Assembly: GCF_041381155.1 (NCBI RefSeq)
Contig: NC_091143.1
Coordinates: 29,699,331 to 29,763,330 of the forward strand
From: Argopecten irradians
Taxonomy: Eukaryota > Mollusca > Bivalvia > Pectinida > Pectinidae
Direction of reading: 5' to 3'
DNA: 64,000 bases
The notes under the pieces are model-generated. The model was not told the DNA's origin. It searched no databases and saw only the letters and a list, made by a program, of their open reading frames with translations. The position numbers were made by a program, and so were the translations under genes. Of the stretch, positions 22,425 to 41,300 are shown piece by piece (positions within the stretch are counted from its first letter, which is position 1; each line of letters opens with the position of its first letter).

Positions 22425-24201
22425 TAAAATATAACATTGCTTAAACTATCAATAATCAAGCACACCATTTAACAATATAATAATTTAAACAAAAACATAT
22501 CAATTTAAATAATTACAATAACTTGGGTAAAATTAACAATATATATTTACATATCTACACCATACTATGGGTAAGTGGGTAGCATACCCAAAATATACAC
22601 CTCTAATTTCCATCATTATATGTAAAATCAAAGTCAATGTCAATCTAGGTCAGAGGTCATGGGAAATCTAGGAACATGTCAATCTAGGGTCAAAGGTTAT
22701 GGAAAATATTGTTACAGGTCAATGTCAAACTAGGGTTAGAGGTCATGAAAAATGTTGTAGCAATCAAGGCTCAGATCAAAATAAATCTAAGGTAAATTGA
22801 TAGACAACATTGGAAATGTCATGGTGAATCAGATGTCAGCTGGTAATTCAGTAATTTAGCATACTCTGTAACTCAGGCGATATATCACCTAAACGTTAAT
22901 AAGCATTTGTATCCTGAAAAACCCAGGCTTTTTATCATGAAAAAGTGATGAGGTGTTTCCTTGGTTCCTTCACACACATCCACTGGAGAAATGGACCAAC
23001 CACGATGGACTTGTGAATATCTGCTATGTGTTTGATAGACTGAATGAGATTAACCTTACACCTTTTTATTATATATAGTTTTTAACAATATTTTTTTTCT
23101 ATTTAGAAAACAAATATTTAGACCAATTTTTATAATTATCAACAATACATTCTGAAACATTATTAAAAACATTATCATAAGATTCAACAATGGGTTTCAT
23201 CCAACAGGTAAACAATGTAAACAAATAATTTTACCTCTGTATATTAAGTCAATAAATAACATCTGTACTTATCCTCTATACTCTTCAGCATTTAAAGAAA
23301 ACCAATGAAAATATATGTACATGTATCACATACAATTTAGAATTAAGGATGCACATACAAGTTATATAGTATTTTACTACAATTGTACATGTATTCAGAT
23401 CTATTTTTAGAATTCTTGCAAAAATATTATCAGAATCACATCATTTTTACAATACATGTACTGTATTGACAATTTCTATCATAAATATGTGATGAGCAGA
23501 GCATATGCAATGGAAGAGAATTTTTGAACTTGTATTTACTGGTATATTGATTGGTAAATGGTAAATTTGAACTGTATATATAATAGATTGTAAGAATACT
23601 CTTTAACAGGAATCGCACCAACTTCCAAGCACTAATATATATTCATATCAATTGATATTAGATTTATTGTGAAACATGGGGAAGTACCTCGAGCTCTGAT
23701 AGGTCAGAATGAAGTGTTCATTAAATATTGAAAAAAAACATAATTAGATGGCAAGACAGGAAATTAAAAGCCTGATTTAGTCACATGTGGTTTTAAAATT
23801 ATAAAGTAAAGGTATTGCTATATATAAAACGTGTATATCCTTTATATAAGGATAAATATAATTATCTATTCCAGTACATTATATATATGTACAGTACATT
23901 AACATCAAATCCACACAGTGTGTTGTTATTCAATTATTTTGAGTTACATCACAAGACCACATTATCTGTCACATCTATTGTTGCTAACAAAGCATTCAGT
24001 ATGTAAATACATAGTACAGGGGTGGATATAACGACAGTGATAGTAACCCCTGGATCAAGTCTCCAGGATGACTATTGATAGGTGACTTTAACATTATAAT
24101 AATAAATCTATGCTAATATATAATAACTTAAATAAGTATAAGTCTAGTATTGAACATTGGATTCAGCACTTTAGATGCAGTTGAGCACTTACATTTTTTT
24201 T
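22425..24201. other. AT-rich intergenic stretch with a degenerate short repeat
   Basis: At 22.63-22.78 kb phrases such as GTCAATCTAGG and AGAGGTCATG recur about every 50 bp, an old degenerate tandem. The rest is AT-rich without recognisable genes. Confidence 0.45.
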
Positions 24202-24512
24202 TTAAAGATACAAAACCACCAACAGCATAAACAATACTCATCATTTGAACAATAATTGGTGTTGACTCATGTCAATATATGCCTAATTAAGACAGAAATA
24301 GATATAAAATAATTAATTTTGCTTTTGGTTGACGGCAATCAGCACTTTATTGCATATTTAGCATAGTACCATGGATGCAATTAATTATTTTGAATATATT
24401 TATTGTGGAAACGTAAATTAAATAAATTTTGTAACAGAAATACTACTGCTTTGTCCGCATCTGTTTTTGATAGAGAAAAAATACCATTTTGTTGGCAATG
24501 TAGCATCTTTAA
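24202..24512. mobile_element. Diverged copy of the TTAA/AGATGCTCC MITE family
   Basis: Flanked by TTAA. The left end TTAAAGATACAAAACCACC and right end GTAGCATCTTTAA are decayed forms of the family termini. The interior shares GAACAATAATTGGTGTT and CTGTTTTTGATAGAGAAAA with the copies at 32.3, 52.7 and 7.8 kb. Confidence 0.7.
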
Positions 24513-25968
24513 AATAACATTACATTTGCATTTTTAAAATCATTTGAAAAAAATCTGTTTCATGAACATTATTGTCTCAAAACCATAACTTTTTGTACTC
24601 TTATTATTAAATAAAAGTAATTTGATATGGTTTAGTCGTTCAAGAACTAAAAGGCCATGTCTAAGATACTAAAACTCATTAAATTACAAAACCAGACATA
24701 TGGCTATGTGTACACTAAACTATTAGATACAAGTTGTCATAGCGTGTTAATATATTTGTTTGTGTCACAACATTTGAATAATAACTTTTAAATAAAATAT
24801 TTCTAGAAGAAGTAATTAATGTATGCCAATTATAAAGATTCATCATGATATTGTTCATAAATAACACAAAAGCTGTATTTGAATAAATGGTTCAATACAG
24901 ATTTTTAAATACGGTACCCAGTTTAATAAAAAACAATTTTTCTGTAACAATAACAGTATAATTGTATAGTAAGAATGTTGGCAGCTTGAGTGACTAAATT
25001 AAATATAATCAACTGAATTGTGACACTCAAAATTCAAGATTCTATACCCTATGAAATGCATGAAATTATTGACACGTCTGTTGATTTCAGTCGAAAATAT
25101 TCTTTTTAAGAATGTATTATATTACAGGTGTACAAGGATGTGATATATTTTGGATAAAATTTTTGAATACTTTCATTTACAATAAATAAATGTATAATAA
25201 TGAAATAAATAAATCAAAATAATAATAAATAATATAAATAAATACATACACTGTAAATAAATACACTGTAAATAAATAAAAACTTAATAATAAAAATGAT
25301 AATTAAAAAAACCAAAAACAATAATCAGATGATGCCTAAAGAAAATACGTTCTTCTGAGATTTAGGAATAGCAGATCTTCATTCCAGCTAGATCAAAATA
25401 TATATGTGTCAACCATTTAAATAGGGAGATTTTCTATACATTACATGGTAATACAAGTAAATTATTTACATTAACAAAATAAGAAGTTTTACTGTTTTAA
25501 CTTAAATGCCCTCATTCTTCATTTAAAGTCACAAAATGCTTAGATTTAAAAAAATCCAAGTTATGTTAAACTTCAAATAACTTGTCAAACTTCTATTACA
25601 AGTATTTACTCTAATTTTAAATGCGAACATAAACTCACTTATAGAACTGCCGTCACATGTATTTTTGCATAGCTCCAGTGTAAAATTTTGAATACAATTC
25701 ATATACATGTACATGCAACTATCGCAATATCTGATATTCTAATACCATTTTATATTTCTATCAAAGTGTTTGTCATCTCATCTTTGCTAGTCTAATTGCC
25801 TACATTTCTTCTATTCTTCATGATGAAGAGAAAAGTTGGCAAACCGTTACTCTTGGCTAGCCAAGATATTGTCATCTATCTATAAGAATATCTGTATGGA
25901 TGTTACAAAGCGTGCATTAACACTAAATATTGTAATAATAAGACATCCTTTCACATAATTCCCAAACT
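24513..25968. other. 3' flank / possible 3' UTR of the zinc-finger gene
   Basis: AT-rich with a TAAA-type microsatellite at 25.18-25.29 kb. The 3' UTR of the minus-strand zinc-finger gene should begin at 25968 and run leftwards; I cannot place its end. CTCTTGGCTAGCCAAGA at about 25.85 kb shares the CTAGCCAAG word of the 12- and 17-kb elements. Confidence 0.4.
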
Positions 25969-33354
<7,386 letters not shown>

Positions 33355-33386
33355 TTACACGTCAATCATCCTGACACTACTTGTAT

Positions 33387-33992
33387 TTAAAGATGCTCCA
33401 CAGTGGAACCGCTGATAAAATAAAACATGTTGCTAGCATCATTAATGTTGACAGAACATTGACCTATTTTTAGGATTTTTTTTTAATTTGACTTTAAACC
33501 ACTGTTGCCGATATATAAGCATGTATTTTCATGTTATGAACTGATACAGACATAAAATTGATAATTGCTAAAAGAAATACATGGAACACCTATTGAGTGA
33601 CAGAAAAAATAGTTTTTAAATAGGGTTCAGTAAGTTATTATCATGTATAATGTCCATCAAAATAATGTTAGCACACTGATAATAAGCATTTTTCAAACAA
33701 ATCTGAATGCAAATAAACCACAAACCATTATTATTTACAATTTTATGACTTCTACATCATGTAAACACATTTCATGACTGATCAATGAACTAGTCTAAAT
33801 TTCAAAGCAAATTTTAAAAAAAGACAGACCAATGTGCACTTTTTTTGGGAAGATGACATATGGTAATATTAGGAGCAGATAATTTAGTATTTTTCTTAGA
33901 GTTACAAACACATACCCACGATTAATCATCAATTAGATGAGTAATTAATAATGAGTATTGTTTATGTTCTGTCACCGGTTGAGCATCTTTAA
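33387..33992. mobile_element. TTAA/AGATGCTCC MITE family, larger copy, in intron 1
   Basis: The left end TTAAAGATGCTCCACAGTGG and right end CGGTTGAGCATCTTTAA are inverted and TTAA-flanked. It is about 606 bp, longer than the 339-bp copy at 52.8 kb, so it probably contains a second insertion. Confidence 0.7.
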
Positions 33993-35037
33993 ATATATAC
34001 CTTATATAATTCATGTAAAAAACATGAGGTAACTGTGATACAAATTGAAATTAAAAACCATTTCATTTTTGTATTTACAACAAATATGTCACGTCTTCAT
34101 TATTTTCAAGATATTTGTGAAGACACAAATTTGCAATCAGGGACTCTTATGTAGTGTAGTGATACCTATATATATAGATATGCTTGCTATAAGTCAATTA
34201 CAGCTAGTTATTGCCCATGTATACGTAAGTGGAACACTCGCACGTGAGGGTTCAGTATTGAGTCAGTTAATAAAACATGTGGATTGAATTCGGATGTGTT
34301 TGAGTAGTTCAGTTGAATACAGTCAAGACTAATGTCCAACACAACATCTTACAAATGATATAACCATGCATTCGTACACAGTTGTACAGCAATACAATTT
34401 TTGAAAATTCTTATAATCAAAGTACTGTAAATACAATGAAGCAAAAACAGTAAAATTAGAATGACATCAAAAAAATATACAAAATCAAATATATATAAAC
34501 CATTATAAAATTGATATACATACTATACATAGGATATTTTTAGAAAACCAAATGAATATACGAGATATATCATAACAGACGTCTATATATTTGTCAATAT
34601 TTTAACAGCCGTATAAATAACATGTATGTTAAGCTTGCAATTATAAGAGATTGGTAATGTGTAGGCTATACAGTATAGAACTATAGAATAAATATACAAT
34701 GTTTATAATGCATATATGGTGTATTCCATATTTACATTCATACGTATTTAGGGGAAATTTGAGAAATATTTTTGATCATGTGTGATAGTTATAAACGTAT
34801 CCGAAGGAATTTGGTACAACCCCCGCCCTACATAATCTCGGTGGAACAGGATATATTATTGATAATGTGCCAAAAAATGAACTGACAAGTGAAGATCGAA
34901 AATGTGTTTGTTTATTCTAGTTAGAAAAATATATCTGACAAGGTCATAGTTTCAGTATAAAACACAACTAGCATAGCTAAATTTATGATCACATAGTGAC
35001 ATGATCAGTCATAAATTAATAAGTTAATAACACTTAC
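33993..35037 (-). other. Rest of intron 1 of the zinc-finger gene
   Basis: AT-rich, with no recognised repeat, gene or RNA structure. Confidence 0.45.
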
Positions 35038-35125
35038 AAAATAGTCGATGTAAACAACTTTCCCTAGTTACAATGCCACCTTTGCCGCCATTTTTAAACA
35101 ATATTTCCGAAATCTCGCTTGGCTG
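35038..35125 (-). other. Probable 5' non-coding first exon of the zinc-finger gene
   Basis: A strong donor (TTTT|GTAAGTG on the minus strand) ends at 35038, matching the acceptor TTTTTTCAG at 33323 just before the coding ATG. The exon contains AAAATGGCGGC, a YY1-type motif that usually sits just downstream of transcription starts. The ATG inside that motif opens only a 7-codon uORF (ends TAA). The upper limit is approximate. Confidence 0.6.
35084..35096 (-). promoter_or_regulatory. YY1-type motif (AAAATGGCGGC)
   Basis: On the minus strand the sequence AAAAATGGCGGC matches the YY1 core AANATGGCGGC. It is placed about 240 bp from the ULK3 start codon and inside the first exon of the divergent zinc-finger gene, the position at which this motif commonly marks housekeeping-type starts. 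Confidence 0.55.
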
Positions 35126-35330
35126 AGTTTTGCGAATTCGTTTACACTTCAAAACATTTTTGTTTTTATTGTAAAAATGACAATTTTTAAACAGATTAAG
35201 ACATTTCTATTTTATCTTGAAAATAAAGAAAATCCTAATTCATAAGCTGATTAATTAAATTCACGCACCTGTTTCGGAAATCTTCAATATTGGAGGTAAT
35301 ATAACCAAAACGAAAATAACAACATGGAGA
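35100..35330. promoter_or_regulatory. Shared bidirectional promoter interval (zinc-finger gene / ULK3)
   Basis: The predicted first exon of the minus-strand gene and the first coding exon of ULK3 are separated by only about 200 bp. No TATA box in a convincing position was found for either. Co-regulation is an inference from spacing. Confidence 0.5.
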
Positions 35331-35377
35331 ATGGCTCGACCGATGTCAGCTTCAATTATTTCTCAACCAAAGCTTAA
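35324..35377 (+). CDS. Overlapping upstream ORF at the ULK3 start
   Basis: The first ATG of exon 1 (35324, context AACATGG) opens a 17-codon frame ending TAA, overlapping the ULK3 start (35331, context AGAATGG) in a different frame. Both have A at -3 and G at +4, so efficient ULK3 translation would need leaky scanning or a transcription start between them. Confidence 0.45.
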   Translation: MENGSTDVSFNYFSTKA

Positions 35378-38300
35378 CGGATATGTGTTTACGGAAAAAC
35401 TTGGCAGTGGAACTTATGCTACAGTGTATAAAGCATACAAGAAGGTAGTTAATAATTAATCAAAATTACATAATCTGTTGTCCGATGTGTTGACTCATTG
35501 TCACCTGTCAAAGTCGCCGATAACTTGCATCGTCTGCAATTTGCCTAGGTGGATTGTTAATTAAACCTTGTTTTGAATGCAAGGGACAAAAATGAGTCTT
35601 CTTTGTCAATATTTTCTTATTAAATAGGTAGTCTTTACCTGTCCGGTATGGTAGAAAAAATAGATAAAGATTATTTATAAATATGACTGAAGGTAAGGCC
35701 TTAAAGGGCGCAGCCAGATGTTTTACTTTCAGTAACCATTAATTGTACAATGTAAAAAAGTTCAATTTATGGAAATAACGGAGCCGAATTTTCTGTTTAT
35801 TTTTTATTCATATATTCACACTCTGTATGTCCTTGTTCCAAAACCCCCATTTGAGAAGGAAATCCACAGCTCGAACCCGATTTGCGCTCTTCTAAGATTT
35901 AGAGAAGTCTTCTCAGAAGATTTCCCGCCTATAGACGGAAGAGCTTCCAGAAGTAGAAGAGCTACAGTACAAACGAGTGAACGGAAGTTATATTCTGGAA
36001 GTAGAAGAGGGCAAATCGAGTTAGGCTCACATAAGAGAAAGAAGAAATTTTTAATAATTTTCCGTAACAGATCTTTAGTTTTGGGTCAGATGATTATTTT
36101 GGAAGGTGGTCAACTTGAACGCTTGCAAATAAAGAGCAATAGCACTAATTAAGGGTGGAGGTGATTTCATGTACGCCGTCCCCGATACCGTACCCGATCC
36201 CCGTACCAGGAATTATGTTTATTACATATTACTCGACAATAAAACAAGCTACGATAATAATTGTGGTACGGTTAGATTTGGAATCCAATTTTACATCACT
36301 GTGTCAAATATCAACGCACAATTTTCTTTATTTTTCTCATAATTGCAAATATTCGTTTTTCAAGAGGTGATTTCTTGTACGCCGCAATCAACCGTGAAAT
36401 TTCATTAATTTTGATGCATACTAGCTATTTTAAGGCTTTTCATAATATTTGTTGTATTCTTGTAATCAATTATGCATATATGATTGATATTGCAAAGGAA
36501 TTTTAAAGATTTCAGTTGATACATATGAAAAATCTTGCTTTTATCATGTATCACGGCGATGGCGTACAAGCAGTCTCAAGATCCACGAACCCGTACCACG
36601 GGAGCTAACTCTAGTATACTTATATACAGTTGTATGTAGAACTTTACATGTATACAACGACGAGGACGTGGTTCTAATCAGAGTCCATTTTTGTTTACAT
36701 TTTGGTATAACGTGCTTATTTAAAATTTTTAGTTATATTCTAATAGTTATTTTATTTAAATGTCTTATAATTAAGTATTCACATTTATTGTTCTAATGAA
36801 CTATATCTTTTAAAATGATTTAAATGATAGGGTAAAATTCCCACGCGTACAATGATTAAAGTTACATGGTAATTAGTTGGTTAATGACGATGATGTGGTC
36901 AAGCCATAGAGGTGAAATTCACACATGTTAACACTATTAACAATTACGGACCGTCGTTCTTGGTCGCATCATCAGCTTGGGTAATTTTATATTATAATTA
37001 GATAAGTATTAACGCTTCAAAGAAACATCGTTTGGAACAAAAAAAAAAAAAAAAAAAAAATAGGTGGGATTACGCTTTAAAAATGAAACCGAACATATTG
37101 CCAGCAGCACAAATTCATCATACAGGTGAGGATCATTGGGTAGTTTCAGTAAAAGAGAACGACGATGGGGATATTTATTTACTTGATAGTGTAGCGTTCC
37201 GCAGGGAGCAGGCAATACAACAATTCGCAGGAGTTTTATGTACAAGTTTATTAACAATATAAACATTAGTCACAATTCACATCAAATATAGCGGTATCCT
37301 TAAGTCCTAAAACAGTAACTCCTCTTCAAACTCTAAACTCTCCAACTCTAAACTATCCGGCTCGCTAAAAACTACCAACTCAAAACTAACGACCCCGCTA
37401 AAAACTTCTGAACCCCGAACTATCTTACTTGCTCCTTATATACCCCTATACCCAAAAATGTATCTAAACTAGGCCTAAAATAGACCTAAACTTTTGTATC
37501 TAAGTAGGGAGTGGGACATTTTAGATACCGAATGCCCGTATCTCAGAGAGTGGACCTAAATCCCATAAATCTATACTTGACCAGGGGGGAGGGGGACATT
37601 TAGATACGGAGAGCTCGGGGTACTTAGATACACTTTGGGTTTCAGATCTAAAACTCATTAATCACTCCCAGCCCCAGAGAGCACTGCTAGCCCAGCAACC
37701 TTTATCTGCCGCGTACCTAATTTGTATCTGTCCCCTAACACCCATTCCCTCCCTTATTGAACACTAATGATATAAGAATATAGTTCTACAGTTTATACGC
37801 TAATTACTACACACTAATGATTATTAACTAAGGATTCTACACTAGGAATATAGTTCTACAGAATATATGCTAATTACTACACACTTATGATTATTAATTA
37901 AGAATTCTACACTAGTTTAGTAGGTAATGTAAAACAAAAGGGTCATTTGCCAGCTTCACTAGAAATGTAGATTTCATTAGCGTATGGGGAAGATAGGAAA
38001 TCAGTTAAAACTATTGTTCCAAATATCCAGCAACAAACTAATGGGGTAGATTGTGGGGTTTTTGCTATTGCAAACTTAGTTGAATACTGCTTTAACGGTT
38101 ATAATGGGTTACAAGAAGCAAATTATGATACAGACTGTATGAGACAACATCTAGTTAATTGCATTTCAGAAGGAGTTTTCTTAAAATTCCCTAAGAAACA
38201 CATTAGATCCAGAAAGAAAAAACAAATTCCAAATTTAGTCTTCGACATCTTCATGGATTGTGAGGCAAATGGTTGTCATCTCTCCAATGTTTTCGACGAT

Positions 38301-41300
38301 ATGGTTACGTGTGATGCAGGTTGTAACAGATGGTTCCACAATAGATGCGTTTCTGACGATTCCAACTTGCATTTTTCTAGGGATAGCTTTATTTTGGAAA
38401 TGTAGCAAATGTACCTAATCATACTCTTAGTAAAGCAAAACAGCTCGTAATAAAATAAATAAAACAATAATGGATTAATTTCTTTGTTACAGATACAGAA
38501 ACAGTGGCAATATTGTAAAATATTTATAAATAAACGTCAAATAACTTAAGATTGTAATAAGTTAGTTATTGAATAGACAATTCAAAATAAGTAGGACGAT
38601 ATAACATAAAAAATAAAATAAAAATGGACTCATAGTAGAACCACGTCCTCGTCGTTGAGTCTGGAAACATATGTACATAGGTTAGGTATACAGTGTATAT
38701 GGCTAAGAGTTCTACAATCAATTAGAGTTAGCTCCCGTGGTACGGGTTCGTGGATCTTGAGACTGCTTGTACGCCATCGCCGTGATACATGATAAAGGCA
38801 AGATTTTGCATATGTATCAACTGAAATCTTTAAAATTTCTTTGCAATATCAATCATATATGCATAATTGATTACAAGAATACAACAAATATTATGAAAAG
38901 CCTTTAAATAGCTAGTATGCATCAAAATTAATGAAATTCCACGGTTGATTGCGGCGTACAAGAAATCACCTCTTGAAAAACGAATATTTGCAATTATGAG
39001 AAAAATAAAGAAAACTGTGCGTTGATATTTGACACAGTGATGTAAAATTGGATTCCAAATCTAACCGTACCACAATTATTATTGTAGCTTGTTTTATTGT
39101 CGAGTAATATGTAATAAACATAATTCCTGGTACGGGGATCGGGTACGGTATCGGGAACGGCGTACACGAAATCACCTCCACCCTAATTAAGCTTGTGCCG
39201 GATGAAGATTACGTTCATCGGGTCATAAAAGCGTTTGAACGGCTTGATCATATATTGAGCTAACTTCAAAGCATCGCATTTATGCTGATGGGATTTTTTA
39301 CAGTGGGTTAAAACATGGTGACCGCAAACTGAAGCTGTCAGTGTGTATGATTGAATTTTGAAGATTGTGTTTTTCTTATATTTTCATGTATGCATTACCT
39401 TAGAAGTGCTTTGCATTTCGTGCCCTTCCGGCACAAAGGGCTGCACCCTTATAATCTGAATAAGTAGTAAAATAGAATTACAAAAATGCAAAATAAAAGA
39501 AAATTATTTAAATTTAAAACCTTTGAAATTTGCAAAATTATGTAAATAAGATAAATATGTGGAAGTTACTAGATACATTGTAAATAAATGCTATTGTAAA
39601 ACAAGTTTTATAATTTTAAAGAGCCCCAAACACTATTAGCTTACTATATATATATATATACATGTAGCCTACACTAATTAAGTCTTATAATCACTCCTGA
39701 GCAATTTAAACAGTGTTAACAAATGTTAATTTCTTTATCGTTGGCCGTCTATATATCTCCAAACATCAACCTAAATACTACACAGTAGTTCACTTCATAG
39801 GTTTACGCAGGGAATGTAAATCTGGCATTTGTTTAGTTGTTTTAAGTTAATCTAAAAGCCATCAATATACATTTTTGTAGGTGTTCTATATCATTACAAT
39901 TGTTATAAAATAAATTAACTTTAATGTTTTGTTTTGGAAAAGTGGATGGCCTTTAAACAATAGATTATGGTTATAATTAATAGCTACATTTTTCTCCTAT
40001 ACTTCACAGGGATATCCCGCATTTGCTAGGGAAAGATAACTCTATCTTGTGTAAGACAGTTCACATGCGCTAGACAATAACATGACGTCATCAATACATG
40101 CGGCGTAACTGCGCCGCGCATTGTAGATGACGTCATTAATTTTGACGCATAACGATGTTCTCTGCGATAATGGCGCGATGAAAAAGCTGGAAACCAAGTG
40201 GAATCTCATCATTTTTTCTACTAAGTATGGGAGAAAAAGAATCAAGCATGGGTCTATGAAGTGGACAGGGATATCTCAACCCTCGTGAAAGATTTTGGCC
40301 GTTAACCCTCGGCGAGCCTCGGGTTGACCGGCCAAAATCTTTCACTTGGGTTGAGATATCCCTGTCCACTTCACAGACCCATGGAAGATTCTGTTAATCT
40401 AATATTTTGCAATGATGGACTTAAGTGCTGGTGAATATGATGTACGTGATACGAACTGGAAAAAGAAATATTGACCGAAGTGAGGCTGAGGTCAATATCT
40501 CTTTTCCCAGTTCATATCACATCATATTTACCAGCACAAAAGTCCATAACTGTTTTATTATATGGTCAGAGAAGTAAAACAAAACAAAACCTAGTATTCT
40601 GAATTCATTCAACTTTGAATAAACCTGTGTAAATCAAAACAGAAAATTGACGAAATATTTCAAAGACATCATCTTGTTGACTATGATCAGTTATGTGTTG
40701 TTTACAATACCAGCATGTTTCATTTCATCATAAAGGATGCAAAATAATATTTTACCCGAATAAACTCATGTGAACAATGCATTTACTAAAACAATTTGTA
40801 TTGTATACCTTTCAAAGGATCGCATTGCAGGTTATGACGTCATGACGTTTGTTCCGTGGATTTCCATTCCCGCTATGTCGATATTCTCCGGAAAACCAGT
40901 GTACACGGTATTTCGAGAACTGGTCACGTGTATCGGATTTAACCAATGGGAATGCTGGAAATTTGTAACCAAATAAAAAAAATATTTCATCACATAATCC
41001 TCCTGATATCCAGTGACTTTCTGCCAAGGCTTGAAAAAGTATATTTTCTAAAACTTCTATAACTTTCATAAAATCTTTTTTTTCAAAAAAAATGTTTTTT
41101 CATATCATTTAAGATCATATATATAGATTATGTCATGAACACATTCATTACGACTTTTCTGTTACTATTTTTGCAGTTTGGCTCCAGAGAAGTTGTAGCA
41201 GTGAAGTGTGTTTTGAGATCGTCTTTAAACAAAGCATCATCAGAGAACTTGCTACGAGAAATAGAACTCTTAAAAAAGCTTAAACATGACAACATTGTGG

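Larger units (their letters stand above)
36153..39183. mobile_element. 3.03-kb DNA transposon with about 0.5-kb terminal inverted repeats carrying a Ulp1-like protease and PHD finger
   Basis: The outer ends GGGTGGAGGTGATTTC and GAAATCACCTCCACCC are flanked by a direct repeat TAATTAA at 36146-36152 and 39184-39190. The inverted arms (36153 to about 36700 and about 38620 to 39183) are nearly identical over roughly 0.5 kb. They include TACGCCGT...CCGTACC, GGCGTACAAGCAGTCTCAAG, GTGGTACGGGTTCGTGGATC and ACCACGTCCTCGTCGTTG. Between them is a broken gene for a Ulp1-type cysteine protease followed by a PHD finger. No transposase domain is visible, so it was probably mobilised in trans or has lost the gene. 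The superfamily is not assignable by eye. Confidence 0.8.

Noticed and set aside
36155..36370. Protein in the inverted arm ([16 protein letters not shown]...)
   Set aside because: The same frame exists in both arms (38966-39181) because the arms are copies. It has no ATG at its start and no known motif.
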